This document shows positions 7,504 through 15,657 of a stretch of DNA of 29,084 nucleotides, in pieces; positions within the stretch are counted from its first letter, which is position 1; each line of letters begins with the position of its first letter. Below the pieces are notes generated by a model. That model was not told the DNA's origin and searched no databases. It was given only the letters and a program-made list of their open reading frames with translations. Location: contig JAAZDH010000295.1 in NCBI GenBank assembly GCA_012512865.1, positions 1 to 29,084 of the forward strand, in the 5' to 3' direction. This stretch comes from Clostridiaceae bacterium. Its GTDB lineage: Bacteria; Bacillota; Clostridia; Acetivibrionales; DUMC01. Position numbers and translations under genes: made by a program.

Positions 7504-7534
7504 AGTACAAATATCACGGGTACAAAGTACAAAT
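7504..7534. promoter_or_regulatory. Direct repeat AGTACAAAT, candidate operator
   Basis: AGTACAAAT occurs at 7504-7512 and 7526-7534, 22 bp apart, about two helical turns. The sequence CAAAGTACAA spanning the second copy returns inverted as TTGTACTTTG (7639-7648), exactly over the -35 element of the pckG promoter. Three related sites with this geometry suggest binding by one regulator and perhaps looping; the regulator is not identified. Confidence 0.35.
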
Positions 7535-7638
7535 CAACAATTCAATAAAACAATCCAAATATTTGCATTTTTTCCAAGTTGAATCCAGATTATTTATCAA
7601 GCCGATTCTCATTTTTTTATTAAATTTATGTGAATTTG

Positions 7639-7667
7639 TTGTACTTTGCAGTGTTTTGTGGTACTAT
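7639..7667 (+). promoter_or_regulatory. Candidate sigma-A promoter of pckG
   Basis: TTGTAC (7639-7644) and TACTAT (7662-7667) are 17 bases apart, 124 bases before the pckG start. The -35 hexamer is part of an inverted copy of the upstream AGTACAAA repeats. The gap 7390-7791 otherwise holds only AT-rich sequence and the sites listed here. Confidence 0.45.
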
Positions 7668-7791
7668 TATATTGGGGGGAAATTGGTTAATATTTTCAGC
7701 AGTGCTAAAATGGCAGAAAAATTCCCCGATTAAATAAATATAACTGCTGGGAATGTCAATTTTTTTTTACAGAAAGGGGTTTTACTTAGAA

Positions 7792-9594
7792 ATGAATCCG
7801 ACAAATAACAAGAAACTATTGGAATGGGTAAATGATATGGCCAAGATGTGCAAACCGGACAGGATTTACTGGTGTGATGGTTCGGAAGAAGAATATAACA
7901 GCCTTCTCGAAGGGATGGTTGCATCAGGTTCCGCAATCCGCCTTAATCCTGAAAAACGCCCTGGTTGTTATCTTTTCAGGAGCGATTCTTCCGACGTTGC
8001 ACGCGTCGAAAACAGGACTTTTATATCTTCCGTAAAACAAGAGGATGCAGGCCCGACCAATAACTGGATTGACCCCGTTGAGCTTAAGAAGACCATGACC
8101 GCATTGTACGACGGATGCATGAGGGGACGTACCATGTACGTGATTCCTTTTTCCATGGGTCCCATTGGTTCACCTATTTCAAAAATTGGGATACAACTCA
8201 CGGACAGTCCATATGTTGTAGTTAACATGCGCATTATGACCCGCATGGGCAAAAAGGTCCTGGATGTTCTCGGGGAAGACGGCGAATTTGTTCCATGCTT
8301 GCATTCCGTAGGCGCACCGCTCGCTGAAGGGCAAAAAGATGTAACATGGCCGTGTGCTCCGATGGAGAATAAATATATAAGCCATTTTCCCGAGGAAAAA
8401 ACCATATGGTCATACGGCTCGGGATACGGCGGAAATGCCCTCCTGGGGAAAAAGTGCTTTGCACTGCGCATAGCTTCGGTATTGGCCCGCGAAGAAGGCT
8501 GGCTGGCCGAGCACATGCTTATCTTGGCAATTACGAACCCGAAGGGAGAGCGCAAATACGTTGCAGGCGCTTTTCCCAGTGCTTGCGGTAAAACAAACCT
8601 GGCAATGCTGATTCCTACAATCCCCGGGTGGAAGGTTGAGACTATCGGTGATGATATTGCCTGGATGAAATTCGGCAAGGACGGAAGACTGTATGCAATT
8701 AATCCTGAAGCCGGGTTCTTTGGTGTTGCGCCCGGCACATCCATGAATTCAAATCCAAATGCGATGAAAACAATCAACAAGAACACCATATTTACCAATG
8801 CCGCGTTAACCGATGATCATGATATATGGTGGGAAGGCATAGGGTACGATGCACCGGGTCACCTCATTGACTGGAGAGGAAAGGACTGGCATCCCGGTTC
8901 CGAGGCCACCGCGGCACATCCCAATGCCCGGTTCACGGCACCTGCAAGTCAATGTCCATCAATTGCCCCTGAATGGGAGGATCCAAACGGCGTTCCCATT
9001 TCGGCATTCCTCATAGGAGGACGCAGGCCTACAACGGTCCCCCTTGTACACCAGAGCTTTGACTGGGAGCATGGCGTATTCCTTGGTTCTATCATGGGTT
9101 CTGAAATAACGGCAGCCACCATATCCGACAATATTGGAAAGGTCCGCCGGGATCCCTTTGCAATGCTGCCCTTCTGCGGATACCACATTTGCGATTACCT
9201 GCAGCACTGGCTTAACATTGGAAAGAGGACGGACCCTGACAAGCTCCCGAAGATTTTCTACGTCAACTGGTTCAGGAAAGATGAAAACGGCAGATGGTTA
9301 TGGCCCGGCTTCGGCGAAAACAGCCGCGTGCTGAAGTGGATTTTTGAAAGGGTGTCCGGCGAAGGCAAGGCGGAGAAGACGGCCATCGGCTACATGCCAG
9401 CCATTGATGCAATTGATACACAGGGGCTTGACGTAAGCGACAGCGACATGCAGGAATTGCTTAAGGTTGACAAGGAAGGCTGGCTGAAGGAGGTCGAATC
9501 GATCCGCCAGTATTATGCTGCGCTGGGAGACAAGCTCCCCAGGGAAATGGCAGGGCAGCTGAACGCCCTTGAAGCAAGGCTTCGCCATCTGTAA
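7792..9594 (+). CDS. pckG: Phosphoenolpyruvate carboxykinase, GTP-type
   Basis: A 600-residue enzyme interconverting oxaloacetate plus GTP with phosphoenolpyruvate, CO2 and GDP in the cytoplasm. The GTP-class signatures are complete: the P-loop FPSACGKTNLAM with Cys265 and Lys267, kinase-2 IGDDIAWMKFG, the INPEAGFFGVAPGTS segment, FLIGGRRPTTVPLV, and NWFRKDENGRWLWPGFGENS near the nucleotide site. Length is normal for the family. The ATG at 7792 is preceded by AAAGGGG at a slightly long 12-base spacing; the in-frame ATG at 7753 lies inside the leader and is less likely. It is a single-gene unit with its own promoter and terminator. Some cellulolytic clostridia use this enzyme in a PEP-oxaloacetate-malate route to pyruvate instead of pyruvate kinase (general knowledge); that role here is inferred. 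Confidence 0.97.
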   Translation: MNPTNNKKLLEWVNDMAKMCKPDRIYWCDGSEEEYNSLLEGMVASGSAIRLNPEKRPGCYLFRSDSSDVARVENRTFISSVKQEDAGPTNNWIDPVELKKTMTALYDGCMRGRTMYVIPFSMGPIGSPISKIGIQLTDSPYVVVNMRIMTRMGKKVLDVLGEDGEFVPCLHSVGAPLAEGQKDVTWPCAPMENKYISHFPEEKTIWSYGSGYGGNALLGKKCFALRIASVLAREEGWLAEHMLILAITNPKGERKYVAGAFPSACGKTNLAMLIPTIPGWKVETIGDDIAWMKFGKDGRLYAINPEAGFFGVAPGTSMNSNPNAMKTINKNTIFTNAALTDDHDIWWEGIGYDAPGHLIDWRGKDWHPGSEATAAHPNARFTAPASQCPSIAPEWEDPNGVPISAFLIGGRRPTTVPLVHQSFDWEHGVFLGSIMGSEITAATISDNIGKVRRDPFAMLPFCGYHICDYLQHWLNIGKRTDPDKLPKIFYVNWFRKDENGRWLWPGFGENSRVLKWIFERVSGEGKAEKTAIGYMPAIDAIDTQGLDVSDSDMQELLKVDKEGWLKEVESIRQYYAALGDKLPREMAGQLNALEARLRHL

Positions 9595-9680
9595 GGTTAT
9601 AAGCGGTAAGAAGCACATGCGCAAAAAGATGAAACAGTGAAAACTGTGCATGTAAATAAAAGAGTGAAATAGTATATGTA

Positions 9681-9738
9681 AAAAAGGCGGCTTTTGCTTG
9701 TTTATTAATTCATGAAAACCAGCAAAACCGCCTTTTTA
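9681..9738. terminator. Two-way rho-independent terminator between pckG and the M24 peptidase
   Basis: AAAAAGGCGGCTTTTGCT (9681-9698) pairs with AGCAAAACCGCCTTTTT (9721-9737), with one bulged base and a 22-base loop. It has an A run before and a T run after, so it can serve both convergent genes. Confidence 0.85.
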
Positions 9739-9757
9739 TTTATACACGGGTATCGAA

Positions 9758-11077
9758 TTAATACACGGGTATTAAGCCTTGGCTTTTACCGGTAATGCAC
9801 TGTCCCCCGCCAGGTGTGACTACCAACGTATTTTCTATTCCCACCATCCCGATACCCTCGAATCCTTTCTTGGGTTCCACGGCAAAGACCATGTTCTCTT
9901 GAAGGGGATTATTAAATCCCTCGGCGATTACGGGCGGCTCATCCACCAGTAAACCTATTCCATGTCCCAGGAACTTCACCTTACGCTTTCCGAAACCCAT
10001 GAAATTTTCCTTGAATCCCGGGTCCAGGCTGTCCATTATGATTTTATATATGTGGGCAGGGGTTATGCCGGGTTTCAGCATGGATGCTATTTCATCCTGG
10101 ATATCCACGCATTTTTTATGGGCATCAATTACATAACCGGGAAGGGGTTTGCCAAACATGTATGTCATTGTTTTGTCAGTGTGATATCCTTCTACGCCGC
10201 ACCCCACATCGACAAAAACAAGGTCGCCGCATTTCAGCTTTCTCTCCCGGCTTCCCAGTATCGGCACGGCAGGGCTTATACCATGATGGCCGCCCGGCCC
10301 GTTGAAAAAGGTCGGGTAAATAGAACTTTCGCCAAAACAAATATGGCCGATTCCCATTTCCGTGTCAAACATGCCGAAGCGGGAAATTCCCTGGTGCCCC
10401 TCGGCAAGCATTACCGAATATAGTTCGGTTGCTAGCTCCAGTTCGCTCATACCCTCTTCCAGGAGACCGGGTACGATATCCTCCAGTATGCGCCTGTGTA
10501 TCCTGCCCGATTGCTCCATCAGGGAGAGTTCATACCTGCTTTTTACGGCCCTCACCGAGGCTACCTGCCTGTCAAGGGGTTTTATTTCCTTGAAGGGGAA
10601 GTGCTTTTGGAGCCGTTGGCTCAAGGCAATAGGCACCACCTCGGTTTCCAGGTATATAGCTTCGGGGAAATTCCCGGCAGTTATTGCCATTTCGCCGGCA
10701 GCATCGCGAAAACTGTCCATTGGCTTTATTGCCGGGAACAAGGATTCGTCCAGCGCACGTTCATAGCTCCGCCTGACCCAGTATACGGCTTCACCATCCC
10801 GGGGAATATATAACATGCCGTCCTGCATCGTGCCGGTGAAATAATACTGGTTTATCTTGCTGAAAATAACAGCCGCTTCCCAGCCTGGGTTTTCCGTGTC
10901 CATCGTTTTTCTGAAGCGTTCCATGCGCCCTTGCATCTCGCATAAGGGCACTTTTTTTGACGCGCTTTCGTTACTTGTAGCGCTTATACTATTTGCGCTT
11001 CCTGTATTATTTATACTACCCGTACTACTTGTACTGCTTGTACCGCTTGTACCGCTAACATTCACATCACCTGTCAT
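9758..11077 (-). CDS. M24-family metallopeptidase (Xaa-Pro aminopeptidase-like) with low-complexity N-terminus
   Basis: A 439-residue protein with a creatinase-like N-terminal domain and an M24 pita-bread domain, which cleaves N-terminal residues next to proline or related dipeptides. All five dinuclear-metal ligands are seen: Asp290 (FVDVG), Asp301 (YHTDKT), His372 (FLGHGIGL), Glu401 (FAVEPK) and Glu415 (GIENT). The ATG at 11077 has GGGAGG just upstream; 14 more codons are open before it. Unusually, residues 7-40 are a Ser/Thr/Gly/Asn-rich tract encoded by a 9-bp tandem repeat, placed before the normal start of the family (near EMQGRMERF). It should be cytoplasmic since no signal peptide is visible. 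It follows the secreted paralog gene on the same strand. Confidence 0.9.
   Translation of the reverse strand: MTGDVNVSGTSGTSSTSSTGSINNTGSANSISATSNESASKKVPLCEMQGRMERFRKTMDTENPGWEAAVIFSKINQYYFTGTMQDGMLYIPRDGEAVYWVRRSYERALDESLFPAIKPMDSFRDAAGEMAITAGNFPEAIYLETEVVPIALSQRLQKHFPFKEIKPLDRQVASVRAVKSRYELSLMEQSGRIHRRILEDIVPGLLEEGMSELELATELYSVMLAEGHQGISRFGMFDTEMGIGHICFGESSIYPTFFNGPGGHHGISPAVPILGSRERKLKCGDLVFVDVGCGVEGYHTDKTMTYMFGKPLPGYVIDAHKKCVDIQDEIASMLKPGITPAHIYKIIMDSLDPGFKENFMGFGKRKVKFLGHGIGLLVDEPPVIAEGFNNPLQENMVFAVEPKKGFEGIGMVGIENTLVVTPGGGQCITGKSQGLIPVY
10964..11056. repeat. 9-bp tandem repeat in the 5' end of the M24 gene
   Basis: About ten degenerate copies of a 9-bp unit, best seen on the minus strand as AGCGGTACA, AGCGGTACA, AGCAGTACA, AGTAGTACG. 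It encodes Ser-Gly/Ser-Thr triplets. The copies nearest the start are the most alike and they diverge downstream. Confidence 0.8.
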
Positions 11078-11100
11078 TTTTCCTCCCGCCTTCATTCGTA

Positions 11101-11215
11101 TATTTTCATCTATCTTCATTTGCCTTTCTTCACCTGCTTATCTTCGTTTATTTATTTTCACCTGCTTATCTTTATCTGCCCATCTTCAACTGCCTTTATA
11201 TATATTCACCTATCT
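11101..11215. repeat. Pyrimidine-rich degenerate repeat between M24 and secreted paralog A
   Basis: The short gap is filled with variants of TTCACCTGCTTATC / TCTTCACCTATC on the plus strand, about 15 bp apart and irregular. A similar TCATC-rich tract follows secreted paralog B (13735-13850). No promoter or terminator stands out. Confidence 0.5.
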
Positions 11216-12583
11216 TCACCTATCATCATCTATTTCCTCTTCTACACATGCAAGGCATTCCCTTCTCCATTCGTTAACCGTCTCCCCCGTCACCGCGCCG
11301 CAGTATGTCCTGCAAAGATACCAGCTTCCCCAGGAATGGCCGTCCCATGTATACTTGTCCCTGTCATTCCAAGCCCATATTTTGCAGCCCTGGAACGGGT
11401 ATATCCCGTTTCTTTTCTCAAAATCCCTTGCATATTCCTCCAGGCTTAAGAATTTCAGCTTGTATATCGTTAAATGCTCCCGGGTAATTACCTTCTGTAG
11501 CAGGTTTCCATCATCATCTATGTAATATTGCTTATACGGTCTAATAACATTGTTCCCCCGTAAGGTTGCAACGCCCACAAATTTATCCCCGTCAAATTTT
11601 CTAATGGTATGCATAATCTCTTGCTTTCCAGGGATGAGTTCATAATACTCCAGGACCGACACGAATAATTTGCCGCCGGTATTTCTAACACGCCTGCTTC
11701 CAATATCAACGCGGGAATTCCTCATGAAAGATTCTATTTTCAAGGAATAATCCCCTACTCCAAGATGGATTAAACTATTTCTAACCCTGTTGATTTTAAT
11801 TTCTTCCTTAATTTGCACGAGCTCTTCGTTATCCAGGTAATAATCATTTCCATCATCCATCCTGAAGGCAATCCTGCCGCCTTCCATGCATATCCGCTCG
11901 GGGATATAATAACCCTCAACGCCGTATTGGTTTCTCCCCGCTTCTATGCGTGGAATATCCGTTCTTGCAATAGCGGACTTGCTTAAATCAATGGTAAAAA
12001 ACCTGTGCCTGTCGTTTAAAATGAGTATGTTTCCAGAAGGATCCACGTATATATCAATTATTATGTTATATTCATCCCGCGGTGTTTTTATATCCTGTAT
12101 TATACTATTATCCTTGTCTATGACAATTCGCTCGTTAACATTGTCCACTATGTAAAACTTGTCATCCCTTGCAAAGAAACTACCAGGTCCCTCGGCAACA
12201 TCAATATGGACATTTTCATTGTGATAGCGGATAACTGATACTATATCCTGGCTTTCCTTGTTAAACTCTACAGGCATTTCCTTGTTAAACTCTACAGGCA
12301 GCTGAAGCAACGTTTCCGCATTGCCCGGGCTGTACACGGGGCTGTTCACAGGGTCGTTCATTGCGCTGTTCATGGAGCTGTTTGCCAAGCTGGTTACCGG
12401 GTTGTTGGCCGGGCTGTTCATGGAACTGGTTACAAGGCTATTTACGGGGCTGTTTTTAAAGCTGTTTACAGGGCTGTTCATGGGACTGCAATTGCTTGCG
12501 TTAACACCGGTGCCTGGGCATAAAGCGGAAGCAACCAGGATAAATAAGGCGCATACCAAGCAGTTGGCAGTTTTCCTATTCAT
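11216..12583 (-). CDS. Secreted protein of unknown function, propeller-like (paralog A)
   Basis: A 455-residue protein with an N-terminal signal peptide (MNRKTANCLVCALFILVASAL, hydrophobic core, then SALCPG; a cysteine is present but not in a good lipobox). Residues about 34-86 are a tetrapeptide tract, mostly N-S-P-V-like, from a 12-bp tandem repeat. The mature core has FYIVDNVNERIVI and IIDIYVDPSGNILILND, which resemble NHL/six-bladed propeller strands. The C-terminus HSWGSWYLCRTYCGAVTG-ETVNEWRREC is not recognised but is conserved in paralog B. The ATG has GGGGGG seven bases upstream. It lies 40 bp after the epimerase stop on the same strand and 138 bp before the M24 gene, so it is probably co-transcribed with at least the epimerase. 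Function is unknown; binding or scaffolding outside the cell is a guess. Confidence 0.7.
   Translation of the reverse strand: MNRKTANCLVCALFILVASALCPGTGVNASNCSPMNSPVNSFKNSPVNSLVTSSMNSPANNPVTSLANSSMNSAMNDPVNSPVYSPGNAETLLQLPVEFNKEMPVEFNKESQDIVSVIRYHNENVHIDVAEGPGSFFARDDKFYIVDNVNERIVIDKDNSIIQDIKTPRDEYNIIIDIYVDPSGNILILNDRHRFFTIDLSKSAIARTDIPRIEAGRNQYGVEGYYIPERICMEGGRIAFRMDDGNDYYLDNEELVQIKEEIKINRVRNSLIHLGVGDYSLKIESFMRNSRVDIGSRRVRNTGGKLFVSVLEYYELIPGKQEIMHTIRKFDGDKFVGVATLRGNNVIRPYKQYYIDDDGNLLQKVITREHLTIYKLKFLSLEEYARDFEKRNGIYPFQGCKIWAWNDRDKYTWDGHSWGSWYLCRTYCGAVTGETVNEWRRECLACVEEEIDDDR
12253..12300. repeat. Exact 24-bp tandem duplication inside paralog A
   Basis: Bases 12253-12276 are repeated identically at 12277-12300. 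The protein consequence is a doubled block, PVEFNKE-(S/M), that paralog B has only once (LPVEFNN). The lack of any difference points to a recent event. Confidence 0.9.
12327..12482. repeat. 12-bp tandem repeat (13 units) in the paralog A 5' region
   Basis: Thirteen consecutive 12-bp units, plus-strand form GGGCTGTTCATG with variants, fill the sequence just after the signal-peptide codons. The period keeps frame and gives four-residue repeats such as NSPV/NSPM/TSLA. Four to eight differences between some units show it has been diverging. Confidence 0.9.
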
Positions 12584-12623
12584 TTACATGCCCCCCTGAT
12601 CTTCGCTTTCTACCCTCTCTCTA

Positions 12624-13670
12624 TTACCGCCCTCCGCCGGAGAGATGCCTTGGAGGAACAAGAGAAGCTGTATTTAAGCCGCTTTCGTAAGCCGCAATTA
12701 TCTTGTCCGCGAGCTTGTTGAATTCCTCGTCCACAGTGCACCTGGCCGGGTCTGATTCGTACCATGCGATGGTTTCCTTTATCCCCTCGGAAAAAGGTAC
12801 GGTCGAAGTAAACCCGGGAACAAAACGCTTGATTTTGCTGTTGTCGAATACTGCACTCAAGGCCTTGTCGCCAAGAAGCCCGCCGGTTTGTTCCGGCGAA
12901 ATTGTGCATATAAAGTCCGACGAAATGTGAATGATGTTTGGCTCAACACCTGCCGCCTTCCCGATTAATTTCGCAACCTGGTCCCAGGTCAAGACCTCGT
13001 CCGAAGTGATATGGAAAGCATGCCCTATAGCGTGCATATTTCCTATAAGCCCGATAAAACCCTTTGCAAAATCCGTGTTGTGGGTAAGGGTCCAAAGGGA
13101 AGTACCATCGCCCGGAACTATGATCTTTTTCCCTTTTCTCATGCGATCGACAAGGGTCCACCGGTGCTCGCGGCTGTTAAATGCAAAAGGTATCATTGTC
13201 TTGCCGTATGTATACGAGGGCCGCACAATCGTCACGGGAAAGCCCTTTTCCCTGTATTCTTCCGTTAAAAGCAGTTCGCATGCAATTTTATCCCGTGCAT
13301 ATTGCCAGTAAGGGTTGCAAAGGGGTGTGGATTCGTCAATCAAGTAGTAGGACGGCGGTTTCTGGTAAACGGAAGCTGAACTTATAAATATGTACTGGGC
13401 TGTTTTCCCTTTAAAAAGGTCCACGTCCGCTTTTATGTGTTCCGGGGTGTATGCCACCCAGTCAACAACAACATCAAAACTATAGTCCGCAAGTACCTTG
13501 CGTATATTTTCAATATCCCTTATATCGCCCTTTATCAGCTTGGCACCTCCAGGAAACAGGTCGGCCCTTTTCCCGCGGTTAAGGAGGTACAAGTCAATAC
13601 CCTTTTTCACCGCCAGCTCCGACACGGCCGAGCTTATAACCCCCGTACCTCCAATAAACAATACCTTCAT
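12624..13670 (-). CDS. NAD(P)-dependent epimerase/dehydratase (extended SDR)
   Basis: A 348-residue extended short-chain dehydrogenase/reductase of the kind that modifies nucleotide-sugars or related carbohydrates. The nucleotide-binding motif is GGTGVIS at the N-terminus, followed by LLNRGKR and KGDIRD. The active site shows ISSASVY and, with the usual spacing, YARDK (YxxxK). HNTDFAKGFIGLI is the typical strand that places the sugar-binding segment. The ATG at 13670 has GAGGTG about nine bases upstream. It sits between two paralogous secreted-protein genes on the same strand, an unusual arrangement. The substrate cannot be told; the family also includes RNA-binding-type relatives, but the intact YxxxK argues for a true enzyme. 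Confidence 0.88.
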   Translation of the reverse strand: MKVLFIGGTGVISSAVSELAVKKGIDLYLLNRGKRADLFPGGAKLIKGDIRDIENIRKVLADYSFDVVVDWVAYTPEHIKADVDLFKGKTAQYIFISSASVYQKPPSYYLIDESTPLCNPYWQYARDKIACELLLTEEYREKGFPVTIVRPSYTYGKTMIPFAFNSREHRWTLVDRMRKGKKIIVPGDGTSLWTLTHNTDFAKGFIGLIGNMHAIGHAFHITSDEVLTWDQVAKLIGKAAGVEPNIIHISSDFICTISPEQTGGLLGDKALSAVFDNSKIKRFVPGFTSTVPFSEGIKETIAWYESDPARCTVDEEFNKLADKIIAAYESGLNTASLVPPRHLSGGGR

Positions 13671-13734
13671 CAGTCAATACACCTCGTTTCTTGTTTACAC
13701 TGTTATTATTTTATCCCAACCTGCGTTCCTTGCC

Positions 13735-13850
13735 AAGTGTCCGGGTGCCTGCATATCATCACTTCATCACTATCATCAATTCATCAATTAACTAATCAAT
13801 TTATCCATTTTCAGCTACCTGCACCTGTCCTCATCTATTTCCGTTTTACC
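13735..13850. repeat. TCATC/ATCAAT-rich degenerate repeat after paralog B
   Basis: Runs of CATCACT, CATCAAT and CTAATCAAT with 8-10 bp spacing fill the gap between the epimerase start and the paralog B stop. Together with the like tract after paralog A it suggests that the 3' flanks were copied along with the genes. Confidence 0.4.
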
Positions 13851-15074
13851 TCACTCACTGCATTCCCTTCTCCATCCATTAACCGTCTCACCCGCCATCG
13901 TACCATGATATGTTCTGAAAAGATACCAGTTTCCCCATGAATGGCTGACCCATGGATAATTTTTTATTTCATCCAGGGTCCATATTTTGCAGCCCTGGGA
14001 CAGGTCTGCCAGGTTTCTTTTCTCAAGCTCCCTGGCGTATTCCTCCAGGTCCAGGAATCTTAACTTGTATATCGTTAAATCCTCCCGCGAAATTACCATC
14101 TGGAACAGGTCACCGTAGGCATTCATGTAATACTCCCTGTTCGGGCTGATGAGCGGGTTCTCCCGTATAATGGCAACGCCCGATAATTTCTCCCCATCAT
14201 ATTCCCTGACGGTACGAAGGGTGATCTTGTTTCCCGGGGGCATCTCGAAACACTCCGTTACCGGTACATAAGTTTTGCTGCCAACATGTTTTATCTTTCC
14301 ATTTCCAATATCCACATGCGTATTTTTTAGTAAAGACTGGATTTCCAGGCCATGATTCTTAACCCTAAAACCAATCTTGATTAAACTATTATTAATCTTC
14401 CTAATTAGCGGTTTTTCTACACTATCATCTACAACTACCATAGTGTTTCCCGCTAATACGCTAACCATATCACTTCCCATGTATGCATTTTTAAAGTTTA
14501 AACCCACATTGGGGTCAACTGGAAGTTTACCTATCTCTTCAAGGGAGATTTTTTTTATCTCAGCGCCGGGTTTATCAAGGTCAAGGGTATAGTGTCTTTT
14601 GCTGTCATTCAGGATAATTGGTCGTCCCACGGGGTCAAAATATATATCAATTATTGTTCCATATTCATCCTGGGGTGTTCGTATATACTGTATAATATCG
14701 TTTCCCCTGGCCACAACAATTCGTTCATTAACATTATCTACTATAAAAAACCTGTCACCATCAACGAAAAAGCTTTTTGGTCCCTCGGTATCACTAACAG
14801 GGACGCCTTCTTCACTAAAACTGACAACTGAAACCCTGTCCCGGCTTACATTGTTAAACTCCACGGGCAACCGAAGCAATATTTCCCAGGGATATTTTGC
14901 CGGGCTGCCCACGGGGTTATCCGCGGAAATGCTCACATGGCTATTCAACGGGCTGTTCCCCGGAACGCCCATGGAACCGGAACTGCTTGCTTCTGCAATG
15001 GTATTTAGACATAATACGGATGCTGCCAGGGCAAGCAAAATACATGCCAGGCAGCAAGACTTTTTTCTACTCAT
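13851..15074 (-). CDS. Secreted protein of unknown function, propeller-like (paralog B)
   Basis: A 407-residue homolog of the 455-residue protein at 11216-12583. It has a signal peptide (MSRKKSCCLACILLALAAS, then VLCLNTIAEA), a shorter low-complexity tract (residues about 35-58) and the same core, FFIVDNVNERIVV then IIDIYFDPVGRPIILND. In that block roughly two thirds of residues are identical by eye. The C-terminus HSWGNWYLFRTYHGTMAG-ETVNGWRREC also matches. The ATG at 15074 is preceded by AGGGGGC. It is the first gene of the four-gene minus-strand group. The middle (residues about 180-260) is much less alike. No enzyme motif is recognised in either paralog. Confidence 0.7.
   Translation of the reverse strand: MSRKKSCCLACILLALAASVLCLNTIAEASSSGSMGVPGNSPLNSHVSISADNPVGSPAKYPWEILLRLPVEFNNVSRDRVSVVSFSEEGVPVSDTEGPKSFFVDGDRFFIVDNVNERIVVARGNDIIQYIRTPQDEYGTIIDIYFDPVGRPIILNDSKRHYTLDLDKPGAEIKKISLEEIGKLPVDPNVGLNFKNAYMGSDMVSVLAGNTMVVVDDSVEKPLIRKINNSLIKIGFRVKNHGLEIQSLLKNTHVDIGNGKIKHVGSKTYVPVTECFEMPPGNKITLRTVREYDGEKLSGVAIIRENPLISPNREYYMNAYGDLFQMVISREDLTIYKLRFLDLEEYARELEKRNLADLSQGCKIWTLDEIKNYPWVSHSWGNWYLFRTYHGTMAGETVNGWRRECSE
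14902..14973. repeat. 12-bp tandem repeat (6 units) in the paralog B 5' region
   Basis: Six 12-bp units, for example GGGCTGCCCACG and GGGCTGTTCCCC, occupy the same place as the 13-unit array of paralog A. Same period and similar unit imply that the array predates the gene duplication and has since changed in copy number. Confidence 0.75.
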
Positions 15075-15269
15075 TTACAACTGCCCCCTTTAATTATCAT
15101 GCTCCGCTTTCTCCTCTTTTAACCCGGCTAAACCAAGTACTGCGGCTATTCGAAGCTATTACAGCAAGCAATTATATCTTTTGCGTTTTTAGAACTGGTG
15201 TTTTGTGCTTTTGCATACCAGGCATTTGTACCAGGTGTATTAAATATGACCATCCATTATATCCATTAT

Positions 15270-15441
15270 ATTGCTAAAGCAATTCTATTGTTAAAAGAAG
15301 TTATACTGCTAAAATAAGTTATGCTGCCAAATAAATTACGTTGCCGGAATTATCATATTGCTGAAACAATTATTTTGCTATAACAATTGTTTTGCTGAAA
15401 CAATTATTTCGCCCGAATCATTACACTGCTAAAACTATTAT
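15270..15441. repeat. 17/18-bp degenerate tandem array upstream of rbsK
   Basis: About ten units of the form ATTGCTGAAACAATTAT, alternating 17 and 18 bp, lie in the 583-bp gap between paralog B and rbsK. The gap 15075-15657 otherwise contains an AT-rich stretch (15440-15535) and, on its right edge, the rbsK control sites. A TATAAT facing left near 15176 could serve paralog B, without a good -35. Confidence 0.75.
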
Positions 15442-15570
15442 ACCAATAATATCCTATAATATCCTATTCTATTCAATATGTTAGTATTATATTATTTTAT
15501 ATAATTAATGTTAATTAATGTTAATTTCTGCTTGCTATAAGCAATAATGCACCAAATCGGCCTTAACCTT

Positions 15571-15586
15571 GGAAAAGCGCTTTCAT
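15571..15586. promoter_or_regulatory. cre-like / LacI-family operator upstream of rbsK
   Basis: GGAAAAGCGCTTTCAT contains the perfect palindrome AAAGCGCTTT and, read from the other strand, begins ATGAAAGCG as CcpA cre sites do. The outer right half is one base out of register. It ends four bases before the -35 element, so control of ribokinase by CcpA or an RbsR-like repressor is likely. Confidence 0.6.
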
Positions 15587-15589
15587 GTC

Positions 15590-15619
15590 TTGACTTGCAT
15601 GATACACCTGTGAAATAAT
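15590..15619 (+). promoter_or_regulatory. Candidate rbsK promoter
   Basis: TTGACT (15590-15595) and AATAAT (15614-15619) are 18 bases apart and end 38 bases before the rbsK start. The cre-like palindrome lies directly upstream. Confidence 0.5.
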
Positions 15620-15657
15620 GTAAAAGGTAAAGGAAGCTTATTTGAAAGGGGATGCTT

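Noticed and set aside
7968..8798. A 276-codon open frame on the strand opposite pckG.
   Set aside because: It is fully inside the well conserved pckG frame and shows no domain of its own; a codon-bias shadow.
10857..11525. A plus-strand 222-codon frame rich in Leu/Ser/Phe over the M24 start and the next gap.
   Set aside because: It is the reverse reading of the 9-bp and pyrimidine repeats; the hydrophobic composition comes from the repeats and the M24 frame is clearly real.
12321..12599. Plus-strand 92-codon frame reading LFTGLF-like hydrophobic tetrapeptides.
   Set aside because: It is the antisense of the 12-bp repeat in paralog A; signal peptide and homology with paralog B support the minus strand.
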